Origin: Curtobacterium sp. MCSS17_015
Lineage (GTDB): Bacteria; Actinomycetota; Actinomycetes; Actinomycetales; Microbacteriaceae
Assembly: GCF_003234265.2 (NCBI RefSeq)
Contig: NZ_CP126256.1
Span: 1,178,001-1,242,000 of the forward strand
Direction: 5' to 3'
Length of the DNA stretch: 64,000 bases
A program made the position numbers and the translations under genes. Of the stretch, positions 49,628-57,667 are shown one piece after another. The number at the start of each line of letters is the position of its first letter. The stretch's first letter is position 1. The notes beneath the pieces were generated by a model. It had not been told where the DNA came from, ran no database searches, and saw only the letters and a program-made list of their open reading frames with translations.

Positions 49628-50374
49628 ATGGAACGGATCACCAAGACCGACGACCGGGTGCACCGCCCTGCCGGTCCGTGGACCCCGACGGTCCACCGGT
49701 TGCTCGCGCACCTGCACGAGCAGGGGTTCGTCGCGGCCCCGGCACCGATCGCCCTCGGCGACGCGCTCGAGACGGTGTCGTTCGTGCCGGGTGTGGCGGG
49801 CGAGTACCCCTGGACCGAGGACGTCGCCAGCGAGGCCGCGCTCGTCACGAGTGCGCGGCTCCTCCGTCAGTTCCACGACGCCGCGGCGAGCTTCCCCCTG
49901 GACGACTCCGTCGACGTCTGGTCGCAGGCCGCCCGCGTGCCGGTCGAGACGGTCGTGCACGGCGACTTCGCCCCGTACAACGTCGTCTACGACGGCATCG
50001 CAGCGGTCGGCGTGATCGACTTCGACACCGCCCACCCGGGCCCTCGCGTCTGGGACGTCGCCAGTGCCGTGTACCGGTTCGCGCCGTTCACGACGGGGGC
50101 GGACGAGGGTCGACCCGTGCCGGCGTTCGAGGACCGGATCACCCGTGCCGCCGAGTTCTGCCGCGCCTACGGCCTCGACGACCGTTCACGCGGCATGCTC
50201 GTCGAGACGATCACCGCCGGACTGGTGGCCCTCGTGACGACCCTCGAGACCGAGGCCGCCGCCGGCAACCCGAAGTTCGTGAGCGACCTGGCGCACGGGC
50301 ACGCCGACCTGTACCGGGCCGACGTCGCCTGGCTCGAGGAGCACGGGGACCGGATCACGGCCGCGCTGCGCTGA
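49628..50374 (+). CDS. Aminoglycoside phosphotransferase-family kinase
   Basis: 248 residues, protein-kinase-like fold. The catalytic loop is VVHGDFAPYNVVYD (Asp and Asn of Brenner's motif), followed by VGVIDFDTAHPGPRVWDVA, the DFG-like Mg-binding segment. The N-terminal lobe is short, with SFVPGVAGEYPW as the hinge. Such enzymes phosphorylate small alcohols or sugars; true antibiotic resistance is not indicated. AGGAGG stands 7-12 nt before the ATG. Confidence 0.88.
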   Translation: MERITKTDDRVHRPAGPWTPTVHRLLAHLHEQGFVAAPAPIALGDALETVSFVPGVAGEYPWTEDVASEAALVTSARLLRQFHDAAASFPLDDSVDVWSQAARVPVETVVHGDFAPYNVVYDGIAAVGVIDFDTAHPGPRVWDVASAVYRFAPFTTGADEGRPVPAFEDRITRAAEFCRAYGLDDRSRGMLVETITAGLVALVTTLETEAAAGNPKFVSDLAHGHADLYRADVAWLEEHGDRITAALR

Positions 50375-50478
50375 GGGCGGTCCCGCACCGCAGGAGCCCG
50401 TCCGGCCCCGGCGGCTCAGCGCGTGTCCAGCGCGCTCGCGGCGGACACCGACGCTGCGTCGGGTAGCGTTCCAGGGCC

Positions 50479-51429
50479 ATGACCGACAGCCCGGCGGACG
50501 CCACCCCGTACGAGGTCCTCGGGGTCCCCGCGACCGCCGACGACGACACCCTCCGCCGCGCCTACCGGCGTGCCGCGCGGGAGAGCCACCCCGACCTCGG
50601 TGGGGACGCGCAGCGGTTCCGCCGGGTGCAGGTGGCCTGGGAGCGCATCGGCACACCTGCGGCCCGCCGTGCCTACGACTCCGGCGCGGTCCGGCCGGGT
50701 ACGTCGTCGCCGACCTCCGCCCCGACGGGCTCCGCCGCCTGGAGGCCCGACGCCGGTCGCGACGCCTACGCACCCCCGTCGGCCCGTCGCGACTCCCGCC
50801 CGCGGGCCCGGTCGTACGGGCATCCCGGCGGGCGCTCGCGCGAGGTCTTCCTCGCCGCGGAGCGCGAGTGGGTCGGTCTCGGCGACCCGATCGAGGACCC
50901 CTACGACCCGGTGCTCGTGCGCTCGGCGCCCCGGCACGTCCGGCGGCTCCTCGGCGAGGCGCTGGCCGAGGAGGCCACGGCGGCGATCGTCGCGGACATG
51001 GGCATCGGCGTCACCGTGTGGCACGACCTCGACGCCGGGGCCGAGGGCAAGCTCGACCACGCGATCCTCACGCCGACCGGGCTGTGGGCCGTCGAGTCGA
51101 TCGACTGGGGTGGCCCGGTCACGGTGGAGCACGGCGAGGTCGTGGGCGAGACGCTCGGGTCGGGGGAACGGCCGGTCAAGGAACTGGTCCGTGCGGCCCG
51201 TGCCGTGCAGAAGCAGACCAGGGTCCGGTTCACCGGCCGGGTCCTCGTGGTGGCGGACTCCGCCGTCGACGAGGACGTCGAGCTCATCGGCACGCCCCGG
51301 AAGCCCACGGCGTTCATCGTCCGCCGGAGTGCGCTCGGGCAGGTGCTCTCCGGCGTCTGGTCGCCCGAGGGTTCGGTCGACGTCTTCGCGATCCGCGACC
51401 GACTGCAGCAGACCGTCCGGTTCGTCTGA
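50479..51429 (+). CDS. J-domain protein with C-terminal NERD-like domain
   Basis: 316 residues. Residues 9-65 are a J domain with the essential HPD at 37-39 (ESHPDLGGD) and TPYEVLGVPATADDDTLRRAYR before it. A disordered linker leads to a domain from about residue 150 (EALAEEATAAIVADMGIGVT, KLDHAILTPTGLWAVESIDW) shaped like the nuclease-related NERD fold, but the usual E-x-K catalytic pair is replaced by ESID, so nuclease activity is doubtful. The J domain should recruit DnaK. TAGCGT ends 9 nt before the ATG. No dnaK or grpE is nearby. Confidence 0.8.
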   Translation: MTDSPADATPYEVLGVPATADDDTLRRAYRRAARESHPDLGGDAQRFRRVQVAWERIGTPAARRAYDSGAVRPGTSSPTSAPTGSAAWRPDAGRDAYAPPSARRDSRPRARSYGHPGGRSREVFLAAEREWVGLGDPIEDPYDPVLVRSAPRHVRRLLGEALAEEATAAIVADMGIGVTVWHDLDAGAEGKLDHAILTPTGLWAVESIDWGGPVTVEHGEVVGETLGSGERPVKELVRAARAVQKQTRVRFTGRVLVVADSAVDEDVELIGTPRKPTAFIVRRSALGQVLSGVWSPEGSVDVFAIRDRLQQTVRFV

Positions 51430-51439
51430 GCGGCGGGGC

Positions 51440-51802
51440 TCAGTAGCCCCGGAGCTTCTCGAGGTCGCGGCGCTCCCGCTTGCTCGGCCGTCCGGCCCCG
51501 CGCTCCCGGATCGGGACGAAGCCGGCCTCCTCGCGCGGCAGGCGCGGCGGGGTCTTGTCCTCGAGGTGCTTCGCCGCCTCGGTCGCACCGACCCGCTTGA
51601 GGATGATGCTCTTCACGACGACGATCCGGTCGAAGCCGGACTGGCGCACGCGGACCTCGTCCCCGGGGCCGACCGGCTGGGACGGCTTCGCGCGCTCCCC
51701 GTTGACGCGGACGTGCCCGGCCTTGCACGCCGTCGTCGCCGCGGACCGGGTCTTGGTGATCCGGACCGCCCAGATCCAGCTGTCCACCCGGGCCTTGTCC
51801 AT
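51440..51802 (-). CDS. S4-domain RNA-binding protein (Hsp15-like)
   Basis: 120 residues. The S4 domain covers residues 4-65: VDSWIWAVRITKTRSAATTA, AGHVRVNGERAKPSQPVGPGDEVRVR. A basic C-terminus (GRPSKRERRDLEKLRGY) follows, as in Hsp15/RqcP-type proteins that bind 50S-peptidyl-tRNA complexes. A role in ribosome rescue is likely by family. It ends 10 nt from the convergent J-domain gene. Confidence 0.9.
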   Translation of the reverse strand: MDKARVDSWIWAVRITKTRSAATTACKAGHVRVNGERAKPSQPVGPGDEVRVRQSGFDRIVVVKSIILKRVGATEAAKHLEDKTPPRLPREEAGFVPIRERGAGRPSKRERRDLEKLRGY

Positions 51803-51876
51803 CCCGCCACCCTAGCCGCGCCGGTCCCGCGTCCCCTCGACGTCCGTCCCGTCCCCACCCGACCCGTCCGCGCCCG

Positions 51877-51882
51877 TACCCT
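51877..51882 (+). promoter_or_regulatory. -10 element TACCCT of a leaderless gene
   Basis: TACCCT ends 7 nt before ATG 51890, without a convincing Shine-Dalgarno sequence. Confidence 0.5.
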
Positions 51883-51889
51883 CGGAGCC

Positions 51890-52186
51890 ATGACCGACCC
51901 CGACCTGCCGACGACGGGTCCGTCCCAGGCGGCGCTCGCCCGCGCGCGGGCACTCGCCGCACTCGACGGGGCGGAGCTCGGCGACCGGCTCGTCGTCCGG
52001 GCGCACGACGGTGACGGTGCGCGGGACGCACTCGGTGAACTGACCGACCGGACCGCGGACACCGTGACGATCGCCACCCGTCGCGGACCGGTCACCGTCC
52101 GCCGCTCGGACGTCGTCGCCGCGAAGCCCGTGCCGCCGCCCCCACCGCGCCGGGCGCGTCGGTCGGAGGTCGAGCCGTCGAGCTGA
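51890..52186 (+). CDS. Small SH3-like domain protein related to GNAT N-terminal domains
   Basis: 98 residues. After a helical N-terminus, LGDRLVVRAHDGDGARDALG-ELTDRTADTVTIATRRGPVTV and VVAAKPVPPPPPRR look like the SH3-like N-terminal domain that precedes the catalytic part in some actinobacterial GNAT acetyltransferases. Here it stands alone, with no acetyltransferase after it. It could be a split-off domain or a genuine small protein. The leaderless promoter geometry supports expression. Confidence 0.65.
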   Translation: MTDPDLPTTGPSQAALARARALAALDGAELGDRLVVRAHDGDGARDALGELTDRTADTVTIATRRGPVTVRRSDVVAAKPVPPPPPRRARRSEVEPSS

Positions 52187-52247
52187 CCGTCCGACGCGAT
52201 CCGACCGGTCCCGGCGAGCCGCTGACCGCTCTCCACCAGGGCGCACG

Positions 52248-52253
52248 TAGCCT
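52248..52253 (+). promoter_or_regulatory. -10 element TAGCCT of a leaderless gene
   Basis: TAGCCT ends 6 nt before ATG 52260, without a Shine-Dalgarno sequence. Confidence 0.5.
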
Positions 52254-52259
52254 CGCAAC

Positions 52260-53432
52260 ATGGCCGTCCCCGACCCACCCGCCGCCGCTGCCGGGACCAC
52301 CGAGGACCGCACCGCCCGCGTCCGGTTCACCCGTCCGACCGGCTGGCGTGCCGAGGAGGCCCCCGGCGCCGACCTCCGGGTGCGCGGTGACGACGTCGTC
52401 CTCACCGTCCGGTCCCGGCCGAGCGACCGGGCGATCGGGGACGAGAACGCCTCGCTGCTGGAACGACTGCCGGGCTCGGTCGACGGACTGCTCCTGCTCG
52501 GTTGTGACGTCTGGACGACCGCGGGGGCTCCTGCTCGTCTCGTCGAGTACGTCCGCCCGGACGAAGCGGGGGACGTCGTCGGCGCGCACCTGTTGCTCGT
52601 GACGGGTCGGCACCGGGTCGACGTCACGGTGGAACGACCGCTCGCCCGCATGACCGCGACCGACGACGGCGTGTTCGCCGTCCTCGACTCCGTCCGGGTG
52701 CTCGACCATGTCACCGCCACCGAGACCCGCACCCTCGAGGCGCTGCCGGTCCTGCTCTCGGGGTCGACACTGACCGGTCCGTCGCTCGGCGCCGAGGCCG
52801 TCGCCACGCTGCAGAACCTCGCCGGCAGGCGCTGGAACCCCGCCCTGCTCCGCACCGACGGCGGCCGGGAGCTCGTCGCGGCCGACCTCGTGGGCCGCTT
52901 CGGCACGGTGCCGCCCGAGACCGCCGCGGTCCTCGCCCCCTGGGCCGAGGGCGTCCAGCCGACCACGCTCGACCAGCACGACGACGACGGGCGCGTGACG
53001 CGCCTCCAGGCCTGGGCCGGGACGGTCGTGGACACGGGGGCCGACGGCCGGTCGGTCGTCGCGTCCGTTCCGGCGGACCGCGTGGTCGGGCTGCTGGCCG
53101 GGAGGCTCGGGGTCCGCCCGACGTGGACCTGGCCGTTCCGCACACCCGTCCTGTCGAGCGACCTGTTGGACCGTCGTCTGGCGGGTGGCGCGTCCGCACC
53201 CGACCTTCCCGCCGCTCTGGCCGCGGAGGACCCGACGCTCGCTGCCTTCTGGGCGGCCCCGTGGACCGTGTCGGCGCTCCTCCGCCCGGGACGGACACGT
53301 CCGGTCGTGGTCGTGTCGGCCGAGGGGATCGGCTTCGCGCGCGTCGGTCGCTCCGAGGGCGGGGCGACGGCGTTCACCGCCGAGGCGTCCGCGAACGTCT
53401 ACCGGTCGGTCGTCCGGGCCGTGCTCGGCTGA
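52260..53432 (+). CDS. Two-domain hypothetical protein, LpqN/DUF1795-like N-terminus
   Basis: 390 residues, no signal peptide. The first ~150 residues (VRFTRPTGWRAEEAPGADL, LLLGCDVWTTAGAPARLVEY, HLLLVTGRHRVDVTVERPL) follow the strand pattern of the LpqN/DcrB-like fold. The second half, from about residue 165 (LPVLLSGSTLTGPSLGAEAV, then DRVVGLLAGRLGVRPTWTW), is alpha/beta and unassigned; its general shape recalls secretion-associated proteins, but I would not name one. It stands alone and converges on the HtrA-type protease. Confidence 0.7.
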   Translation: MAVPDPPAAAAGTTEDRTARVRFTRPTGWRAEEAPGADLRVRGDDVVLTVRSRPSDRAIGDENASLLERLPGSVDGLLLLGCDVWTTAGAPARLVEYVRPDEAGDVVGAHLLLVTGRHRVDVTVERPLARMTATDDGVFAVLDSVRVLDHVTATETRTLEALPVLLSGSTLTGPSLGAEAVATLQNLAGRRWNPALLRTDGGRELVAADLVGRFGTVPPETAAVLAPWAEGVQPTTLDQHDDDGRVTRLQAWAGTVVDTGADGRSVVASVPADRVVGLLAGRLGVRPTWTWPFRTPVLSSDLLDRRLAGGASAPDLPAALAAEDPTLAAFWAAPWTVSALLRPGRTRPVVVVSAEGIGFARVGRSEGGATAFTAEASANVYRSVVRAVLG

Positions 53433-53490
53433 CGCTGCTCGTCCCGCGGCCACGATCGACCCGGCCGTCCCCGGCCCGGGTCACACTGTG

Positions 53491-53517
53491 CCGGCCCGGG
53501 TCACTGCGCCGGGCCGG
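53491..53517. terminator. Hairpin overlapping the protease stop codon
   Basis: CCGGCCC (53491-53497) pairs with GGGCCGG (53511-53517) across the TGA of the minus-strand protease gene. A direct repeat CCGGCCCGGGTCAC (53471-53484 and 53491-53504) is superimposed. Convergent position suits a terminator. Confidence 0.4.
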
Positions 53518-55015
53518 CGGTCAGGGTGACGGTGGCCGTCGTCGCGGTCCCGTCGGCCGTCGTGTAGCCGACGGTGACCCGGTCGCCGACCTCGTGCTGC
53601 CCGATCGCCGCGGTCAGCTGCTCCGGGCTCGTGACCGTGGTGCCGTCGATGCTCGTGATCGTGTCGCCCGCGGCGAGCCCGGCGGTGGCGGCGCCGGAAC
53701 CCTCGACGGTGCCGGCGACCGGGACACCGCTGGTGGTGCCGGTCGCACTGCTGCTGACCTGCACGCCGAGGAACGCCGGCAGGCCGATCGTGATGGTGTC
53801 CGAGGACCGGCCCGCCAGGATCTCGTCCGCGATGCTCTTCGCCGTGCTGATCGGGATCGCGTAGCCGGTGACCTCCGCCGAGCCCGACGACGCGGCGGTC
53901 GCCATGCCGACGACCTCGCCCTCGCTGTCCAGGACCGGGCCGCCCGAGTCGCCCGAGACGATCTGTGCGGCGACCTCGATGAGCCCGGTCAGCGACTCGG
54001 TGCCGGTACCGGACTCGCTCTGCACCTGGATGTCCTGGTCCGTCGCGGTCACGGTGCCCTCGGCGGCGACGAGGTCACCGGTGCCCTCGGCGTTGCCGAC
54101 GTCGGTGACGGCGTCGCCGGTGCTGACCCCGCCGTCGTCGTCGAGCGCGACGGTCGACAGCCCGGAGGCGTTCCGCAGCTTCAGCACCGCGACGTCGTTC
54201 GTCGCGTCGGCCCCCACCACGTCGGCCGTGTACTGCTTCCCGGTCGTCTCGTCCGTCACCTCGATGGCGGTGGCGCCCTGGATGACGTGGTTGTTCGTGA
54301 GCACCGTGCCGTCCGAGGTGAGCACCATGCCGGTACCGGCGGCCCGCTGGGAGTCGTCGTAGCCGATCACGGTGTCGATCGTCACGACGCCCTCCGTCTG
54401 CGCCGCGGTGGCCGCCGTCGCGGCCGACTGCGAGGTGCCGCCGCTGCCGCCGGTGCCCGTGCCGCCGTCGGTGCCCGTGCCGCCGTCGGTGCCCGTCCCG
54501 CCGCTCGTCCCGCCCGGTCCGGGGACCGTGAAGCCGTCGGTGCCGCTGCCGTCCCCGGCCGACCCCGAGCCGGTGCCGGGGACGGTCGTGGTGCCCTGCG
54601 ACTGGCTCGACGTCGTCGTGGTGTGTGGGGACGACAGGCCGAGTGCGGTGCCGCCGGCGGCCCCGACGATCGCGAGGGCGGCGATGCCCGACCCGATCAC
54701 GAGCCCGAGACGACGCGGTCGTCGACCCGTCCCACGAGCGGCACCGGGAACAGCGCCGAAGGCCCCCGTCCACCCCTCCGGTGCGGTGGCGACCCCGAGG
54801 GCCGCGCTGCCGACCCGGTAGGGGCCGCGACCGTCGGGGGAGTAGGCGTACGGGCCGGAACCGTCCGGGCCGAACAGGTACGGACCCGAGCCGTCGAAGG
54901 CGTGGGCGGGACGGAGGGTCGCCGGGTCCGCGTGCGGCGACTCCCACGCCGTCCCGTGCTGCTCGTCACGGGGCTGCCCGGCGTCGTCCGCGGCTCGGTT
55001 CGGGGTCTCGTTCAT
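53501..55015 (-). CDS. HtrA/DegP-type membrane-anchored serine protease with PDZ domain
   Basis: 504 residues. A cytoplasmic N-terminus with three GPY units is followed by one membrane span (GLVIGSGIAALAIVGAAGGT, ~residues 104-123), a Gly/Thr/Ser-rich linker with three GTGTDGG-like repeats, then the trypsin-like domain: His in TNNHVIQG, Asp in TNDVAVLKL, Ser in SGDSGGPVLD. The C-terminal PDZ domain contains SAATAGLAAGDTITSIDG-like features. It should degrade or refold misfolded proteins outside the membrane. GGAGAG precedes the ATG. It is divergent from the siderophore permeases. Confidence 0.92.
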   Translation of the reverse strand: MNETPNRAADDAGQPRDEQHGTAWESPHADPATLRPAHAFDGSGPYLFGPDGSGPYAYSPDGRGPYRVGSAALGVATAPEGWTGAFGAVPGAARGTGRRPRRLGLVIGSGIAALAIVGAAGGTALGLSSPHTTTTSSQSQGTTTVPGTGSGSAGDGSGTDGFTVPGPGGTSGGTGTDGGTGTDGGTGTGGSGGTSQSAATAATAAQTEGVVTIDTVIGYDDSQRAAGTGMVLTSDGTVLTNNHVIQGATAIEVTDETTGKQYTADVVGADATNDVAVLKLRNASGLSTVALDDDGGVSTGDAVTDVGNAEGTGDLVAAEGTVTATDQDIQVQSESGTGTESLTGLIEVAAQIVSGDSGGPVLDSEGEVVGMATAASSGSAEVTGYAIPISTAKSIADEILAGRSSDTITIGLPAFLGVQVSSSATGTTSGVPVAGTVEGSGAATAGLAAGDTITSIDGTTVTSPEQLTAAIGQHEVGDRVTVGYTTADGTATTATVTLTAGPAQ

Positions 55016-55165
55016 GGTGCTCTCCGGTCGTCCTCACGGCCCGGTCGGCCGTCGATGGAGACCAGTACAGGTCCGCTTCCGATGACCAACCCATGAACGA
55101 ACCGTGGCCTGGCCGTGCACACCCTCGGGAGCCGCCGAACGCGGCCCCCCCGTGCTGCGTGCGTG

Positions 55166-55184
55166 ATCGGTTAGGCTCGCCGCA
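55166..55184. promoter_or_regulatory. Probable IdeR/DtxR iron box before the siderophore permeases
   Basis: The 19-nt window ending 6 nt before ATG 55191 contains GGTTAGGCT, matching one half of the IdeR consensus exactly, and about 12 of 19 positions overall. The TTAGGCT also contains the likely -10. Iron-bound repressor here would block the permease genes. Confidence 0.55.
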
Positions 55185-55190
55185 CCTCCC

Positions 55191-56225
55191 ATGCGTTCCC
55201 GAACCGTCGTGCGTCCCGCGCCCGCTCCCGTGTCCCGGCTCGTGCTGGCCGTCGTCCTCGCGGTCGTCGTGCTGGCCGTCGCCTGTGCCCTGAGCATCGC
55301 CGTCGGGTCCCGGCCGATCCCACTCGGAGTCGTCCTCGACACGCTCGCCCACCCGCGGCGTGACGACGAGGTCGGTCTCATCGTCGTCGGCAACCGCGTA
55401 CCGCGCACCGTCGTCGGCCTCCTCGCCGGTGCCGCACTCGGCGTCGCCGGCGCGGTGATGCAGGGGATCACCCGCAACCCGCTGGCCGACCCGAGCATCC
55501 TCGGTGTCAACGCGGGAGCCGCCCTGGCCGTCGTCGTCGGGATTGCCGTGTTCGGTGTGAGCGGGACCGCCGCCTACCTGCCGTTCGCGTTCGCCGGGGC
55601 CGCCCTCGCCGCCCTGCTCGTGTACGGCATCGCCGCGGTCGCCCGCGGCGGTCTCACCCCGGTCGGCCTCGCGCTCTCCGGGGCGGTCACCGCCGCCGCC
55701 CTGTCCTCGATCACGACCGCGGTGCTCGTCACGAACGCGTCGCTCCTCGACCAGCTGCGATTCTGGCAGGTCGGTGCGCTCGCCGGCGGGGACCTCGGCA
55801 CGGCCGGCGTGGTCGTCGCTCCGGTCGTCCTCGGGCTCGTCGTCGCGGTCGGGCTCGGGCGCTCGCTGAACACCCTCGCGCTCGGCGACGAACTCGCCGC
55901 CTCGCTCGGTCAGCGCGTGGTGCTCGTCCGCGCGGTCGGGGCGGTCGTCACGGTGCTGCTCGCCGGGTCGGCCGTCGCGGCCGCCGGGCCGATCGCCTTC
56001 GTCGGACTGGCCGTCCCGCACGCCGTCCGTCGGCTGTCGGGGCCCGACCACCGCTGGACGATCCTCCTGTCCGCCGTGGTCGCGCCCGCGCTGCTGCTCG
56101 TCGCCGACGTCATCGGCCGTGTCGTGGCGTACCCGGGGGAGCTGCAGGTCGGCATCGTCACGGCGCTGATCGGCGCGCCGGTCTTCATCGCCCTGGTCCG
56201 GTCCCGGGCGGTGCGGGGCCTGTGA
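55191..56225 (+). CDS. FecCD-family siderophore ABC transporter permease
   Basis: 344 residues with about 9-10 membrane segments. NRVPRTVVGLLAGAALGVAG and MQGITRNPLADPSILGVNAG are the FecCD/BtuC signature near the second and third helices, and SLGQRVVLVRAVGAVVTVL carries the conserved cytoplasmic coupling segment before PIAFVGLAVPHAVR. It is one half of the membrane channel importing a ferric siderophore. The stop overlaps the start of the next permease (GTGA). An IdeR-like box precedes it. Confidence 0.93.
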   Translation: MRSRTVVRPAPAPVSRLVLAVVLAVVVLAVACALSIAVGSRPIPLGVVLDTLAHPRRDDEVGLIVVGNRVPRTVVGLLAGAALGVAGAVMQGITRNPLADPSILGVNAGAALAVVVGIAVFGVSGTAAYLPFAFAGAALAALLVYGIAAVARGGLTPVGLALSGAVTAAALSSITTAVLVTNASLLDQLRFWQVGALAGGDLGTAGVVVAPVVLGLVVAVGLGRSLNTLALGDELAASLGQRVVLVRAVGAVVTVLLAGSAVAAAGPIAFVGLAVPHAVRRLSGPDHRWTILLSAVVAPALLLVADVIGRVVAYPGELQVGIVTALIGAPVFIALVRSRAVRGL

Positions 56226-57256
56226 GCACGACACCGACCAGGACCACCGCCCGGGGGACCGGCGACGTCCCCCGCCGTGGTGCCGCCCGCCGTGAGGTCC
56301 TCGTGCTCGCCGGCGCCCTCGTCGTGCTGCTCGGCCTCGTGCTCGTCGGCCTCGGCGTCGGCGACATCCCGCTGTCCCCCGGACAGGTCCTCGGCGCCCT
56401 CCTCGGACGCGGCGACGCGGTGTCGGACTTCGTGCTCGGGCAGCTGCGCGGCCCACGGGTCCTCGCCGCACTGCTCGTCGGCGCGAGTCTCGGCACGGCC
56501 GGTGCCATCGTGCAGAGCGTCGTCCGGAACCCGATCGCGAGCCCGGACATCATCGGCATCACGGCCGGGGCGAGCGCCTCGGGACTGGTCGCGATCGTGC
56601 TGTTCGGCGCATCCGGAGTCGCCCTCTTCGGCGTGGTGCTCGTCGGCGCCGTCACGGTCGCGGTGCTCATCGCCGCGCTCGCCTGGCGCCGGGGGATCAC
56701 CGGCAACCGCGTCGTCCTCGTCGGCGTCGGTGTCGGCGCGGTCTCGCTGAGCATCACCGGGTGGCTCCTCACCAGTGGCAGCGTGCAGCAGGCGGGGACC
56801 GCGCTGCTGTGGCTCTCCGGCAGTCTCAACGCGGTCGACCGTGTCGTCGTCGGGGCGCTGCTCGTCGGCTTCGTCGTGCTCATGGCGCTCGCACTCCTGC
56901 AGGCGCCGCGCCTCGGCGTGCTGTCGCTCGGGGACGAGGTCGCGGCCTCGCTCGGGCTCCGGCCGGACCGCGCCAAGGTGCTGCTGCTCCTCACCGCCGT
57001 GCTCCTCACCGCGGGGGCCGTCGCCACCGCCGGGCCGGTGTCGTTCGTCGCGCTCATGGCCGCCCCGATCGCCAGGAGGCTCGTCGGCGGGGGACGCACC
57101 GCCCTCGGCCCGGCGGCCGCGGTCGGTGCGGTCGTGACGCTGGGGTCCGACCTCGTCGCGCAGTTCGCACTGCCCGGTGTGACCCTGCCCGTCGGGGTCG
57201 TCACCGGGGTGGTCGGCGCGCCGTACCTGCTCTGGCTCCTCGCGCGCGGACGCTGA
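56222..57256 (+). CDS. FecCD-family siderophore ABC transporter permease
   Basis: 344 residues, paralogous to the preceding gene: LRGPRVLAALLVGASLGTAG, VQSVVRNPIASPDIIGITAG, SLGLRPDRAKVLLLLTAVLL and SFVALMAAPIARRL. It should form the heterodimeric channel with its neighbour. GTG 56222 overlaps the upstream stop. No ATPase (FecE type) or binding protein follows within the window; after a 411-nt region comes garA. The ATPase must be supplied from elsewhere or has been lost. Confidence 0.93.
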   Translation: MSTTPTRTTARGTGDVPRRGAARREVLVLAGALVVLLGLVLVGLGVGDIPLSPGQVLGALLGRGDAVSDFVLGQLRGPRVLAALLVGASLGTAGAIVQSVVRNPIASPDIIGITAGASASGLVAIVLFGASGVALFGVVLVGAVTVAVLIAALAWRRGITGNRVVLVGVGVGAVSLSITGWLLTSGSVQQAGTALLWLSGSLNAVDRVVVGALLVGFVVLMALALLQAPRLGVLSLGDEVAASLGLRPDRAKVLLLLTAVLLTAGAVATAGPVSFVALMAAPIARRLVGGGRTALGPAAAVGAVVTLGSDLVAQFALPGVTLPVGVVTGVVGAPYLLWLLARGR

Positions 57257-57411
57257 CCGGGTGCCACCGGGACGCTGACCGGCCGGAGCCGACCCGGATA
57301 GCCCGCGCGTGCTGGGAAGCCGAGCGGATGCGGTCCGGGACGCGCTCGACCTGCGTGGACCGGGCCTCCAGGCGGGGCGCAGCCCCCGGTCGGACTCGCC
57401 GGTCCGGCACA

Positions 57412-57522
57412 GGCGACCGGGTGCTGTTCGACGGCACGCCGTACCAGGCGGAGTGGTGGAACACCGGCGACAGCCCCGAGGCGTCGACCAGCGACCCGGA
57501 CGGCTCGCCCTGGATCCGGTTG
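57412..57522 (+). pseudogene. Orphan CBM5/12-like chitin-binding fragment
   Basis: In one forward frame the segment reads GDRVLFDGTPYQAEWWNTGD, then SPEAST...GSPWIRL. The Y-x-A-x-WWN-x-G-x-P...PW pattern is the aromatic signature of family 5/12 carbohydrate-binding modules. No good start precedes it (ATG 57328 gives Arg-rich sequence) and no stop follows before the garA region, so it looks like a relic of a secreted chitin-binding protein. A terminator begins 34 nt later. The remainder of the 57257-57667 region holds only that terminator and the garA promoter. Confidence 0.5.
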
Positions 57523-57555
57523 CACACCTGCGTGGACGGGTCCGGCAGGCTCCGG

Positions 57556-57593
57556 ACGGGAGGCTCCCCACCGGTCGGTGGGGAGCCTCCCGT
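57556..57593 (+). terminator. Hairpin terminator upstream of garA
   Basis: A 17-bp perfect stem (57556-57572 with 57577-57593, arm containing GGGAGGCTCCCCACC) and a GGTC tetraloop. It insulates garA from the permease transcript. Confidence 0.8.
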
Positions 57594-57635
57594 GTCCCCT
57601 GTGGACGGGGCTCTCGCCGACCCGCCGGTTTCCGA

Positions 57636-57641
57636 TACGCT
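57636..57641 (+). promoter_or_regulatory. -10 element TACGCT of garA
   Basis: TACGCT lies 26 nt before ATG 57668; the short leader holds AGGAGGAGG. Confidence 0.5.
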
Positions 57642-57667
57642 GGACGACCAAGAGGAGGAGGTCCACG

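Noticed and set aside
49628..50374. Aminoglycoside resistance gene
   Set aside because: The kinase motifs are generic to the phosphotransferase superfamily, and nothing in the context points to antibiotic resistance.
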